Positions 1 to 10,807 of a DNA stretch of 64,000 nt are shown here, piece after piece; position 1 is the first letter of the stretch, and every line of letters starts with the position of its first letter. Origin of the DNA: Rhineura floridana (taxonomy: Eukaryota > Chordata > Lepidosauria > Squamata > Rhineuridae); NCBI RefSeq assembly GCF_030035675.1, contig NC_084482.1, positions 224,917,943 through 224,981,942 on the forward strand. The letters run 5' to 3'. The position numbers were made by a program, and so were the translations under genes. The notes beneath the pieces are model-generated. The model was not told the origin of the DNA and did no database searches. It saw only the letters and a list, made by a program, of their open reading frames with translations.

Positions 1-432
1 ACCAGGTTAAATAGAAGTAGCTTTATTAAAATAGATAAGTGCACATCAAATATAGCAGCACGTAATCCTTTAAGACCATACACCCGAACAGCGGTTTAGG
101 TACATACAAGAGAGTTCATACACACAACAGGAAAATAACAACCTTTTCTAACCTAATACTTACATATGAGGTAGATGGTTGAAGTGGCATCTCTCCTAAG
201 AGAGAATGATGTCAGGAACCAATCAGAAAATGTCTGATGTAACCCCTTCTAGATGTTTCTCACTCTTTCGCGCCTTCCAGGCCCCCCTCCCAACCGGTGT
301 TTCACTGTACAGGCCAAGAATGACCTTGGGTGCCAGGCACTTGTTAATCAGCACAGATAGCCAGGTGTTTCTGTTTAGGCTTCTTCTTAACCGTCCTCAG
401 CTGGAAACCGAAACCTAAGTGGGATTCTATCA
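1..432 (-). mobile_element. LTR-like fossil, partial
   Basis: Read on the minus strand, a TG start near 432 follows a purine-rich run that resembles a polypurine tract. A TATA-poor U3-like stretch then leads to an AATAAA signal near position 30. The element is cut by the window edge. A longer copy lies at 40,230-40,877. It is broken and its family is not determined. Confidence 0.4.
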
Positions 433-829
433 GAGGCCTGTCTTTCTTAACTTTTCAACTCCCAGAATTCTTTGCTTGAACCAAGATATTCCCTTTATGG
501 ATTTTAATAACTCATGAACATATACAGGTTCATGACATTTTGTAGGGCCAAAAACATTATTTGTTAAAACCATAACTTCAAAGGAAACGTTGCCCTCTGG
601 GCAGGAAATGGGCCTGCTAGAGCACATTGGGGCAATTTGCTCCAACACTGCATCCAGCCTGACTGATTTTGTTTTTTCAGCTTATTTTCTGAAGTGTTTT
701 GCATGCATCATATGTGTGCCAAATATTTGCAGCTAATTAGGCAACTCTTCTTCATTGGCTTTGCCTGTGTTAGAAGCTCATCTCTTGCCGTAGTGCGACA
801 CTGTGAATTGCTTTAGAAATAACCCAAAG
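433..829. other. No gene seen; likely flank of the LTR-like fossil
   Basis: AT-moderate sequence repeated at 40,878-41,280. A 72-codon minus-strand open frame (430-648) ends next to the LTR-like start, but no protein family is recognised in it. Confidence 0.5.
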
Positions 830-1000
830 GCATTTCAATATAGCAGCTAATCCTTAGTATTTTGAAAAACAGACTGCTTTCAAGTCCATCCTGACTTATG
901 GCAACCCTCTGAATGTTTTCATGGTAAGCGGTATGCAGAGGTGGGTTACCATTCCCTTCCTCTGAGATTGAGAGGCAGAAAGAGCATAAGAGGGTGTTCA
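830..1000 (-). mobile_element. Sauria-type SINE fragment
   Basis: Carries the diagnostic tail (AAGTCCATCCTGACTTATGG and relatives) followed by the GGTAAGCGGTATGCAGAGG core. The tail matches the 3' end of the Bov-B LINE fragments in this window, a known property of Sauria SINEs. Copy B has it at about 41,284-41,454. Confidence 0.65.
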
Positions 1001-1204
1001 ACCTGCCCAGGCCCTTCGTGGCCTTCTTAAAAGTCTCCAGGCAGAGGAATAAATAAATGAATGAATGCCCCCTCCCCAGGTGGACTTGGGGGATGGGAGG
1101 GCCTTCTGAGCCAAGATGGAACCAGACTGTTGTCCAAGGTGACAGAGAAGCATTTAGACTGATTGTGGGATGATAGCCGGCAGGAGCTGGGTAGGGTCTG
1201 GTTT

Positions 1205-1500
1205 GTTGGTTTGTTTCATTTGTATACCAAAGCTCTCTGGGCAGTTTACAACAATTAAACCATTAAAAACAAATACATAAATTTAAAAACACATTTTCTT
1301 TTTTTAAAAAAATTAAAAACACATGCCAAAATGCCTGGGAAAAGAGGAAAGTCTTAACCTGGCACCGAAAAGATAACAGTGTTGGTGCCAGGCATGCCTC
1401 GTCAGGGAGATCATTTGGGGGCCACCACTGAGAGGGCCCTCTCCCTTGTTTCCATCCTCCGAGCTTCCCTCGCAGTAGGCACCCAGTGGTCATTGTGAGT
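1205..1500 (-). mobile_element. L2 LINE 3' fragment
   Basis: Minus-strand translation shows the L2 carboxyl-terminal signature LPDEACLAPTLLSF followed by KTFLFSQAF, then an AT-rich 3' tail. It abuts an opposite-strand CR1 fragment. The copy B equivalent is about 41,670-41,955. Confidence 0.75.
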
Positions 1501-1524
1501 ATAGAGGCACAGGGCAACTGCACA

Positions 1525-3140
1525 GAGAGACCACAGGCCAAATCACAAGTGCCAGTGACACTTGGTGAGAGAGGGGGGGTGCTGAGTCCAGGAGCTAGAA
1601 ACCCCAAAAGGGGAAGACTCCACCACAGGAGTCGCAATCCTGGGCCCAAAGAGGAACTTAGTTCTGGGGAAGTTCTATTGTCCCCCTGATCAAAATGCTC
1701 AGGATGCTGTCGAGATGAAGAATGAAATGGAGGAAGCATCCAAACTGGGAAACGTGTAATACCTCAGTTAACAAAGGAAATGCCTTCCTGGCCATTACTT
1801 CTTTAACAGAAACGTTGGTACCAGAGGTAGGAATAACATGGAAAGAATAGGGATAGGTTCCTACACCAGCTCATAGATGGTGGGGGTAGCTTCAGCAGGG
1901 GCCTTAAAGGGTGCCTACCCAGCACCCATCCACCCTCCTCCTCCCTCCCCTCCTCCTCCTTTGAATCGTATTGCATCCTTCCCTCCCCAGCCCTTGGAGA
2001 AAGCAAGAGATCTTTTTAATGCAAAGCAAGGCATAGGCTTATCAGTTTATTGATAGCAAAGCAGACACATCCTCATCAGTTTCACCTTACAGCAAAGGCA
2101 GAGGCTTGAAAGTTTATCCTTAGCAAAACAAAACTTGTCAGTTTCACCTTTTAAAAAAACCTTCTTTAAAAGGAGATTGCTTCCTGGAGGAACCCTTAAT
2201 TGAAGTATTACTGTAATGGGTGACCTCAGCTGCCCTCACACAGACTGGCTACATATGTGTTCCAGTCATGACAAAGAGACAAAGTTCCTAGAAACCATAA
2301 ATAACTATGACCTAGAAAAGTTTGTTATGGAGCCGACCAGAGTGGCGGTAACCCTGGAATTCAATTTAAGTGGTGTCCATGACCAGGTGGGAGATGTAAG
2401 TGCTGTTGAACCAATTGGGAGCAGTCACCATAGTGCTATTGAATTCAACCGGAATGTATACTGCAGATCAGGAAAGGTACCACCAGGGCCAAGGGAATGC
2501 CAGTGTGGTTAATAAGCAGGGTCAAATATGCTATTAGCAGCAAGAAGGCTTCCTTCAAAAAGTGGAAGTCTTGTCCAAATTAGGATAACTAAAAGGAACA
2601 CGTTGGCAAAAGAAAGGCAAGCAAGCAATGAGATCCTAAAAAAATAAATAAAAACAATCTGAGGAGCACATTGCTAAAAATATAAAGACCAACAACAAAA
2701 CCATTACTTAAACCCATTAGCAGCAGGAGACCGTCTAGGGAGGAAGATAGATCCTTGGACGACAAGGGAGTTGAAGGTGTACTAAAGGAGGATAAGGAGA
2801 TTGCAGAGAACTTGAATGAATTCTTTGAAACTGTCTTCCAGCAGAAGATGTGAAGTAACATTTGCAGGAAGGGAGTCTGAGCAACTGAGGCCGATAGTGG
2901 AGAGACATGGAGTCCTAGGCTTAATTGACAAAAGAAAAGCAAATCTCCACCCCTGAGTTCTCAGAGAACTCAGACGTGAGATACGTGATCTGCGAACAAA
3001 AATCTGTAACTTCTTAAGATCCACCTCCATACCTGAAGTCCGGAAAGTGGCCATCGTAACACCAATTTTAAAAAAAGGAATCCGGGGTGGATCCTGGAAA
3101 TTACAGGCCAGTCAGTTTAATGCTTGCCTGAAATGTCAGA
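1525..3140 (+). mobile_element. Old degenerate CR1 LINE, interrupted
   Basis: Matches the endonuclease and early RT regions of the younger CR1 at 7,782-10,670 (for example the MGDL-CPHTDWLHMCSSHDKE stretch at 2,217) but with many indels and stops, so clearly older. A mariner-like MITE splits it at 1,759-2,213. The 3' RT region is missing after about 3,140. The copy B equivalent is 41,980-43,651. Confidence 0.85.
1759..2213. mobile_element. Tc1/mariner-like MITE inside CR1
   Basis: Flanked by TA on both sides and bounded by imperfect inverted ends (left ATACCTCAGTTAA; right end reads AATACTTCAATTAA on the other strand). It interrupts the CR1 between the GNV and VMGD codons of its endonuclease. 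It contains a roughly 69-bp tandem repeat built on CATCAGTTTCACCTTA. The copy in B (42,213-42,736) has one unit more. Confidence 0.6.
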
Positions 3141-4052
3141 GAGCCGCTGCCCATCTGTGCAGATAAAGACAATCCTGGGCTGGATGGACCAATGGTCTGA
3201 CGCAGTAACAAGGACGTGTCTCCTCTGTTCCGGAAGGGAGCAACCTTCGATGCCTGTGGTGGAGCTTCCGCCCTTAACTGGTCGGGGTTCCCTTCTCTGT
3301 GTTGGGAACCCCATGCATGTAATATTGCCCTTTTTCAGACTCTCGCCAATTGCGTGCTGGCCAGGAACATGCCTGGCACATGTGGCATCACTGAAGGCCA
3401 TGCCAGGCAGCTCTCAGGAAAGCTTCACAGGGTCTGCATTGCTCTGCTTCCGTCCCCAAATCCAGCTGTGGAGGGGGGGCATTTATTTATTTTTCCCAGC
3501 CTCTGCCTTGAGGCTTTTTAGAAGGCCCTTAACAGGCTTGCCAGGTTCAAGTCAATCCCATCCCCAGGAGGGAGACTGAGGAGGGGCTTTTCCGGTCCAG
3601 GAAATCCAGAATCATCTCTCCTGGGAACCCCCACCCCATGTACACCCCCTCCCAGCAAGGCTGCTCCTGGGCACCGGAGGCCCTTTCCCTCTGACCTGGG
3701 GGGACTGGTCCAACATCTGCAGGGGGAGGGGGGCCCTTCTACTTTGCATGGATGAGAGGGGCTAGAAGCCAAAGGGTATTTATTTGAAACTCATCAGCAG
3801 AAGACCAGTGAACGCCTTGCAGTGCCTCGAAGGAGGGGGGCGGAGGGGAGCTGGGGACCCTCCCCCAAGAGCAAATCCTCTTTCTCTCCCCCCCCCGTTG
3901 CAGCTGTTTGCCCTCTGCAGCCTCCTTTTCTCCAGGCTGATTTCTTAGGGAGCCACTGCACCCCCCCAATATTGTCTCCCCCTCTCTTTTGCATTGCAAC
4001 ATCCTGCCTCGGTAGGGCGGGGGGGGGGAATTCTCCTGCCTCTCAGTCCTCC
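3141..4052. other. Intergenic; SINE tail and unique sequence
   Basis: 3,150-3,205 carries a CR1-tail SINE end (GATGGACCAATGGTCTGA). The remainder is GC-rich with homopolymer runs and shows no convincing gene. The segment is absent from copy B. Confidence 0.5.
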
Positions 4053-4252
4053 CAAGGGCGAATGAACTGCGCTTTGGATCCTAGAGAGGCAGGAAGTTTT
4101 AATTATGTGGGGGGAGATACACCTTGAATGAGGAGCCAGGTGGGGGGGCGCGTGGCCTCACTCCTTCCCTCCCTCCAGGAAGGGAAAATTAGCCTTGGAG
4201 AGAAGCAGGCTCGCATGTGCAAAAGACAATGAGGTGCAACAAGGGGTAGGGG
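4053..4252 (+). repeat. GC-rich repeated unit, left part
   Basis: Homologous to 50,553-50,750 and, from its middle, to 18,271-18,400 (shared CCTAGAGAGGC, GGGAGATACA and CCTTCCCTCCCTC). The unit is split here by the hAT element at 4,253 and resumes at 6,406. Confidence 0.75.
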
Positions 4253-4705
4253 CAGTGGCGTCACCAGGGTTGGTGTCACCCGGTGCGGTAACTCATGGTG
4301 TCACCCCCATGGACCTCCTCCCGTACCAGACCATACAGAATCCTTAGTAATGTTTTTTGTACTAATGTTACTCGTAAATCGTAATTCCCGTATATCACTG
4401 AATGTAATGGCAATAGCAATACCTTCTTCAGGCAAAAGAAATACTACCACTGGACTACAGCTCTTCCCCTATCATGCTTTTGTACTGTCTGTGATTATTC
4501 CATGTGGATTAAAGGTATCTGTAAATACAAGATTGTAAATTTACTGCCATCCTTGGCAAGGATGATCACATGTGTGATCGTGTCTATCAATTTCATGGGC
4601 ATGTATCCATCTGTTTTCTTCTGTATGTATATTTGTCTTATACGTATTCCATCACATACTCAGGAAGCTTCTGGTTTGAATCTTACCTTTCACATACATC
4701 TGGAT

Positions 4706-5096
4706 GAAATAGAAATGGACTGCCTTTAAGTCGATCCCGACTTATGGTGACCCTATGAATACGGTGCTCATGGTAAGCAGTATTCAGAGGGGGTTTCCCA
4801 TTGTCACCCTCTGAGGCTAGTTCTCCCCAGCTGGCTAGGGCCTGCTCAGCTTCCCACAGCTGCACAAGCCAGCCCCTTCCTTGTCCACAACTGCCAGCTG
4901 GGGGGCAACTGGGCTCCTTGGGACTATACAGCTTGCCCACGGCTGCACAGGTGGCAGGACACGTAACCCCTGAGCTACTCCCTGTGGGGGTGATCTTTAG
5001 CTGGCCCTTTACACCCAAGAGACACGAGCAGGGATTTGAACTCACAGACTCTGGATTCCCAGCCAGGCTCTCCTCCCCACTGTGCTATACCAGCAC
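4706..5096 (-). mobile_element. Sauria-type SINE, long variant
   Basis: The Bov-B-like tail (AAGTCGATCCCGACTTATGG) lies at the left and a tRNA-like head at the right (GGGATTTGAACTC, the B-box complement, then a CTATACCA end), so the element runs on the minus strand. It is nested in the hAT element. Copy B starts inside it, at 43,652. Confidence 0.75.
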
Positions 5097-5767
5097 TACA
5101 TCTGGATAATCTGTGTTAAATTTGAAAGGGCTATAAAAATGTTAACTCCTCCTCCTCTTTGGTGCTGGTTTTCACTCTCAGTTCTTTCTCTTGCATGCAC
5201 ATCATCAGCTTGCAACATGGATAAATTATGCATTTACAAGACCACTAGACATAGATTAATCACCTGTCAGATTGAATGTATGGGTACAAAGACAGCTATT
5301 TTCTCCTCTTGGACCACATAGTTCTGGATGAAGTGGGGATTGTAACACACACAACAAATTGCAGAGCAAACACATACTATCCAGATTGTGACACAAGTTT
5401 CCATAAACTAGAGCCCACTCATCTTACCCACAAAAGCTCATGCCACAACCAGTTCTATAAACAGTTATTGTATAACATTATTATTATTGCATCGAAAGTT
5501 TGTATAGGACAAGAGAAGTTTCTAAATAAAAATAGGATTGCACACACATCTGCTTTTTAAAGGACCACGAGCCTCTTGTACATTTGTTGAGCCAGAACAG
5601 GGGTTATGACAGCAGAAACAGGGTCAGGTAATTCCTCACGTTACTTAATATGATGTACGAGTTGAGGATTTTATACCCCGCAGCAGTTACCCGTTCTCCC
5701 AGTCCCAGATCAGTCACACCCATACACTATTTTTAGCATTAACAGCATGTACGCCTTTTTAAAAAAA

Positions 5768-5770
<3 letters not shown>

Positions 5771-5848
<78 letters not shown>
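5771..5848. repeat. (GT)n(GA)n microsatellite
   Basis: About 19 GT units followed by about 20 GA units. In copy B (44,533-44,615) the GT run is shorter and the GA run longer. Confidence 0.97.
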
Positions 5849-5850
<2 letters not shown>

Positions 5851-6405
5851 CTCCCTTTTCCAAATGCACACACTCATTTACATGCTCCCGGGGCCGCGGC
5901 TCCACCCGAGCGAGGGAGGGTGCCCTCCTGGGCAAGCCTCGCCCAGCGGGAGTCTCTCGGGAGTCAGGACAAGTCAGCCCGGCCGGGGCTGCAGGGGGAA
6001 AGCGGTGCGCCGGGAGGAGGCGCCTTTCTCGGGTGGAGGAGGAGAAGGTTGGCAGCGGAAGGGTTAAGGAAAGTGAACGTGCTTCCTAGAGAGAAAGGGA
6101 AGTGGGGTGGAGGGCGGGCGGAAGCTGCGTCGTCCAGTCGAGAAGAGTAGACAGCCGCTTCCCGGCCGGCCGCCCTCTCCGTGGACTCTTTGGCGACGGG
6201 CTGCGTCGGTGGGCATCCGATGAGCTCCTCGCAGCGCAGTGAGAGACGCAGGCGGCGCGGCGGCAGAGCCAGGAGCGGCCCGCTCGCTCGCTTACTCTGC
6301 TTACCGGGACGGAGGAGGAGGGGAGTTCTTGCCGGCTGGGGGGGGCGGCCCGTGGTGTCACCCGGTGCGGCCCGCACCTGCCGCACTGCCCTAGTGACGC
6401 CCCTT

Positions 6406-7090
6406 GGTAGGGGAAATGGGGGGGTTGGAGGAAAAGGAGAAAAGACACACACCCCGGGAATCCCTGATTCATGCAATCCATGCTGGGGAGATCCGAGATC
6501 TAAAAGGGGCTGGAAGGGGGGGGAGAGGAGAATCTGGGTTTTTTTGCTGCAAAACCTCACCTGCCTCCCCCCCCACTTCGACGGGGGATCAGCGCATTAG
6601 CAAAGCCCGAAGGGCTGTGCAGGGGAGAGGGGGCAGGGAGGGGGTCCCCTTCCAGCTGACTCAGGGGAGAAGGGAGTGGGCCTGGGAGACCCCCATCAGC
6701 CAGCACTGCTGCTGACCCCTCCCCCCAGCCCCCTTATCTGATCTCTGAGAGCTGGGGGCGACCCCAAAGCCCTTTAAAACGGGCCTCCTCCTGCTTTGCC
6801 CCTTTCAACGCCGCAGAAAGAGCCGCTGCGGGGGCTCCCCTGGCGAGGGGCTTTTTCGGAAGCCGTCCCCGACCCCCCACCGCGAAGCAAGCAGCCTTAC
6901 TGGGGGAAGCGCTTGTTGTGCATGCGCGCTGCTGTGTGTCGTTTTTGCCCCAGAACTGGAGGGGTCCCGACGGGGGGGGGAAGATTTTAAATTGGGGGGG
7001 CAAAGGAATAGACAGACATTTTGGGAGGGAGGGAAATTGGCCTTGTGCGATTCCTTGGGAAGGAAAAGCACCCAAAGGTGGGGCATTGCC
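6406..7090 (+). repeat. GC-rich repeated unit, right part
   Basis: Diverged homolog of 18,400-19,011 and 50,750-51,366 (shared GAATCCCTG-TTCATGCAATCC, CAGCGCATTAGCA, CCCTTTAAAAC and AGCAAGCAGCCTTA blocks). It has CpG-rich, promoter-like composition, but no coding frame is conserved among the copies. Identity unknown. Confidence 0.7.
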
Positions 7091-7772
7091 TTTGTGCCTC
7101 AGTGACAGCGTTATTATGTAGACGAAGGGGAGGGGGGCATCAAAGTTTATTTCCCACTGTGGACCCCTGAGAGGAAGGCCTTGGTAGAAATATAAAAATA
7201 TAATAAATTGTATGGATATTCTTATCTCATTTGCTCAAAGTACGACCCTGTAAGGTAGGCAAGAATGCTGTTAAGCTTTCCACTTTGTGCACCCACTGTG
7301 CCAGTGGCCTCATGCACTCCCACTTTATCTATCTATCCATCCCACCCTTCCTCCCAGCAGAAGCCCAATAGGCCACATGCACAAGGCCGATTTGCGCTGT
7401 CCTGGCCGTGATATCTGACCAGTATACGCACAGGCTTTTGTTTTGTGACCCAGACGTGAGTTAAGGCCCCGTAACAAGAGCCTGAAATTGTTCACAGATT
7501 GGAGGAGCAACTCTGGGTTGGCCAGGAAGGAAAGGCTTTGCGGAAGCAGGAGGGGATATGAGAGGAGAGGGAGAGAGTGAAGGCCGGATTGGGGGGGGGC
7601 GAAGTAGGTGAGAAGGGCCTAGAAAACCATCTGGGAGAAATGAGGAGGGGTCTGACATAGAGTTAGGGCCTAAATATGAAGGCCTTTTGTAGGTCAAGCA
7701 TCCCGAGGGAAACTGAGCAGAGAGGAAAGCGATATGCCATTTATATCTATATTTATCTATCTATCTATCTCG
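7091..7772. other. No gene seen
   Basis: Mixed sequence with a short (TATC)n run near 7,745-7,771. 7,563 onward is shared with copy B; the part before that is absent there. Confidence 0.5.
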
Positions 7773-7781
7773 GGGGGTAAA

Positions 7782-10670
7782 CCATATCCAGTGGGATACG
7801 GTTATCCCTGGATATAAACTATATCGGAAGGACAGGGAAGGACGTATTGGTGGCAGAGTCACTCTATACGTGAAAGAAGGCATTGAATCCAGCAAGCTCG
7901 AAACCCCAAAAGAGGCAGACTCCTCCACAGAATCGTTGTGGGTGGTGATACCATGCCCCAGGAGGGACTTAATACTGGGAACGATCTATCGTCCCCCTGA
8001 GCAACATGCTCAGGGAGACCTGGAGATGAGATATGAAACTCAGGAAGCATCCAAACTAGGAAATGTGGTAGTAATGGGTGACTTCAACTACCCGGACATA
8101 GACTGGCTGCATATGTGTTCCAGTCATGACAAAGAAGCCAAGTTTCTAGATATTCTAAATGACTATGCCCTAGACCAGTTGGTCATGCAACCGACCAGAG
8201 GGACGGCAACCCTGGACTTAATCCTCAGTGGGGACCGGGACCTGGTGCAAGATGTAAGTGTTGTTGAACCGATTGGGAGCAGTGACCACAGTGCTATTAA
8301 ATTAAACATACATGTAACTGGCCAATTGCCAAGAAAATCCAACACGGTCACATTTGACTTCAAATGAGGAAACTTCACAAAAATGAGGGGATTGGTAAAA
8401 AGAAAGCTGAAAAACAAAGTCCAGAGGGTCACATCACTCGAAAATGCTTGGAAGTTGTTTAAAAACTCTATATTAGAAGCTCAACTGGAGTGCATACCGC
8501 AGATCAGAAAAGGTACCGCCAGGGCCAAGAAGATGCCAGCATGGTTAACGAGCAAAGTCAAGGAAGCTCTTAGAGGCAAAAAGTCTTCCTTCAGAAAATG
8601 GAAGTCTTGTCCGAATGAAGAAAATAAAAAAGAACACAAACTCTGGCAAAAGAAATGTAAAAAGACAATAAGGGATGCTAAAAAAGAATTTGAGGAGCAC
8701 ATTGCTAAGAACATAAAAACCAACAACAAAAAATTCTATCAATACATTGAAAGCAGGAGACCATCTAGGGAGACAATTGGACCCTTGGATGATAAGGGAG
8801 TCAAAGGTGTACTAAAGAACGATAAGGAGATTGCAGAGAAGCTAAATGAATTCTTTGCATCTGTCTTCACAGTGGAAGATATAGGGCAGATCCCTGAACC
8901 TGAACTAACATTTGCAGGAAGGGATTCTGAGGAACTGAGACAAATAGTGGTAACGAGAGAGGAAGTTCTAAGCTTAATGGACAATATAAAAACTGACAAA
9001 TCACCGGGCCCGGATGGCATCCACCCGAGAGTTCTCAAAGAACTCAAAGGTGAAATTGCTGATCTGCTAACTAAAATATGTAACTTGTCCCTTGGGTCCT
9101 CCTCCGTGCCTGAGGACTGGAAAGTGGCAAATGTAACACCAATCTTCAAAAAGGGATCCAGAGGGGATCCCAGAAATTACAGGCCAGTTAGCTTAACTTC
9201 TGTCCCTGGAAAACTGGTAGAAAATATTATTAAAGCTAGATTAACCAAGCACATAGAAGAACAAGCCTTGCTGAAGCAGAGCCAGCATGGCTTCTGCAAG
9301 GGAAAGTCCTGTCTCAGTAACCTATTAGAATTCTTTGAGAGTGTCAACAAGCATATAGATAGAGGTGATCCAGTGGACATAGTGTACTTAGACTTTCAAA
9401 AAGCGTTTGACAAGGTACCTCACCAAAGGCTTCTGAGGAAGCTTAGCAGTCATGGAATAAGAGGAGAGGTCCTCTTGTGGATAAGGAATTGGTTAAGAAG
9501 CAGAAAGCAGAGAGTAGGAATAAACGGACAGTTCTCCCAATGGAGGGCTGTAGAAAGTGGAGTCCCTCAAGGATCGGTATTGGGACCTGTACTTTTCAAC
9601 TTGTTCATTAATGACCTAGAATTAGGAGTGAGCAGTGAAGTGGCCAAGTTTGCTGACGACACTAAATTGTTCAGGGTTGTTAAAACAAAAAGGAATTGCG
9701 AAGAGCTCCAAAAAGACCTCTCCAAACTGAGTGAATGGGCGGAAAAATGGCAAATGCAATTCAATATAAATAAGTGTAAAATTATGCATATTGGAGCAAA
9801 AAATCTTAATTTCACATATACGCTCATGGGGTCTGAACTGGCTGTGACCGACCAGGAGAGTGACCTCGGGGTTGTAGTGGACAGCACGATGAAAATGTCG
9901 ACCCAGTGTGCGGCAGCTGTGAAAAAGGCAAATTCCATGCTAGCGATCATTAGGAAAGGTATTGAAAATAAAACAGCCGATATCATAATGCCGTTGTATA
10001 AATCTATGGTGCGGCCGCATTTGGAATACTGTGTACAGTTCTGGTCGCCTCATCTCAAAAAGGATATGATAGAGTTGGAAAAGGTTCAGAAGAGGGCAAC
10101 CAGAATGATCAAGGGGATGGAGCGACTCCCTTACGAGGAAAGGTTGCAGCATTTGGGGCTTTTTAGTTTAGAGAAAAGGCGGGTCAGAGGAGACATGATA
10201 GAAGTGTATAAAATTATGCATGGCATTGAGAAAGTGGATAGAGAAAAGTTCTTCTCCCTCTCTCATAATACTAGAACTCGTGGACATTCAAAGAAGCTGA
10301 ATGTTGGAAGATTCAGGACAGACAAAAGGAAGTACTTCTTTACTCAGCGCATAGTTAAACTATGGAATTTGCTCCCACAAGATGCAGTAATGGCCACCAG
10401 CTTGGATGGCTTTAAAAGAAGATTAGACCAATTCATGGAGGACAGGGCTATCAATGGCTACTAGCCATGATGGCTGTGCTCTGCCACCCTAGTCAGAGGC
10501 AGCATGCTTCTGAAAACCAGTTGCCAAAAGCCTCAGGAGGGGAGAGTGTTCTTGCACTCGGGTCCTGCTTGCGGGCTTCCCCAAGGCACCTGGTTGGCCA
10601 CTGTGAGAACAGGATGCTGGACTAGATGGGCCACTGGCCTGATCCAGCAGGCTCTTCTTATGTTCTTATG
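7782..10670 (+). mobile_element. Young 5'-truncated CR1 LINE, A-specific
   Basis: Begins inside the endonuclease domain and runs through RT to a 3' end of two TTCTTATG octamers, the CR1 hallmark of short 3' octamer repeats without poly(A). Copy B has the empty site: its sequence GGGTAAAGAAAGGCC at 45,366 joins the bases on either side of this element. Insertion was into the middle of a tRNA-type SINE. There is no obvious target duplication, as expected for CR1. Confidence 0.95.
8383..10464 (+). CDS. CR1 ORF2 reverse transcriptase (693 codons open)
   Basis: LINE polyprotein for target-primed reverse transcription. An upstream in-frame segment (7,870-8,367) supplies the carboxyl half of the apurinic-type endonuclease, with GTIYRPP, VVMGDFNYPDIDW and the catalytic SSDHSAI motif. 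A single TGA at 8,365-8,367 separates it from this frame; the context (K-stop-G) suggests a CGA to TGA change. The RT fingers and palm follow: DKSPGPDGIHPRVLKEL, NYRPVSLTS, YLDFQKAFDKVPH, SGVPQGSVLGP and the catalytic FADD at 9,649-9,660 (residues 423-426). The carboxyl end LWNLLPQDAVMATSLDGFKRRLDQFM is complete. ORF1 and the start of the endonuclease are missing, so the copy cannot move by itself, but it has decayed little. Confidence 0.95.
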   Translation: MRGLVKRKLKNKVQRVTSLENAWKLFKNSILEAQLECIPQIRKGTARAKKMPAWLTSKVKEALRGKKSSFRKWKSCPNEENKKEHKLWQKKCKKTIRDAKKEFEEHIAKNIKTNNKKFYQYIESRRPSRETIGPLDDKGVKGVLKNDKEIAEKLNEFFASVFTVEDIGQIPEPELTFAGRDSEELRQIVVTREEVLSLMDNIKTDKSPGPDGIHPRVLKELKGEIADLLTKICNLSLGSSSVPEDWKVANVTPIFKKGSRGDPRNYRPVSLTSVPGKLVENIIKARLTKHIEEQALLKQSQHGFCKGKSCLSNLLEFFESVNKHIDRGDPVDIVYLDFQKAFDKVPHQRLLRKLSSHGIRGEVLLWIRNWLRSRKQRVGINGQFSQWRAVESGVPQGSVLGPVLFNLFINDLELGVSSEVAKFADDTKLFRVVKTKRNCEELQKDLSKLSEWAEKWQMQFNINKCKIMHIGAKNLNFTYTLMGSELAVTDQESDLGVVVDSTMKMSTQCAAAVKKANSMLAIIRKGIENKTADIIMPLYKSMVRPHLEYCVQFWSPHLKKDMIELEKVQKRATRMIKGMERLPYEERLQHLGLFSLEKRRVRGDMIEVYKIMHGIEKVDREKFFSLSHNTRTRGHSKKLNVGRFRTDKRKYFFTQRIVKLWNLLPQDAVMATSLDGFKRRLDQFMEDRAINGY

Positions 10671-10795
10671 AAAGGCCGGGGAAGGAACTGGCAATCCCAC
10701 CCCATATATACCGTCTGCCTAGTAAACGTCGCAAGACGTCACCCTAAGAGTCGGAAACAACTCGCACTACAAGTGCGGGGACACCTTTATCTTTA
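10671..10795 (+). mobile_element. tRNA-type SINE, 3' half
   Basis: Continues the GGGTAAA segment left of the CR1: AAAGGCCGGGGAAGGAACTGG, then the CTAGTAAACGTC and ACTCGCACT blocks, ending in a CTTTATCTTTATC tail. The same tail ends the full-length minus-strand copy at 21,907-22,208. The uninterrupted copy B segment is 45,364-45,500. Confidence 0.8.
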
Positions 10796-10807
10796 TCTGT
10801 CTATCTA

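Larger units (their letters stand above)
4253..6405. mobile_element. hAT-type non-autonomous transposon, 2.15 kb
   Basis: Starts CAGTGGCGTCAC and ends GTGACGCCCCTT, an inverted pair, and is flanked by a perfect 8-bp duplication GGTAGGGG (4,245-4,252 and 6,406-6,413). Eight-base duplications and CAG-type ends are hAT hallmarks. No transposase frame is visible. The interior holds a Sauria SINE, a (GT)n(GA)n microsatellite and a CpG-rich right third. The copy in B has lost its left part. Confidence 0.85.

Noticed and set aside
1263-1739. 158-codon minus-strand frame as a host gene
   Set aside because: It is the L2 carboxyl end (LAPTLLSF, TFLFSQAF) fused by chance to antisense CR1.
5747-6150. 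Plus-strand frames beginning with poly-Cys-Val and Arg-Glu
   Set aside because: They read through a (GT)n(GA)n microsatellite inside a hAT element; copy B frames differ in length and sequence.
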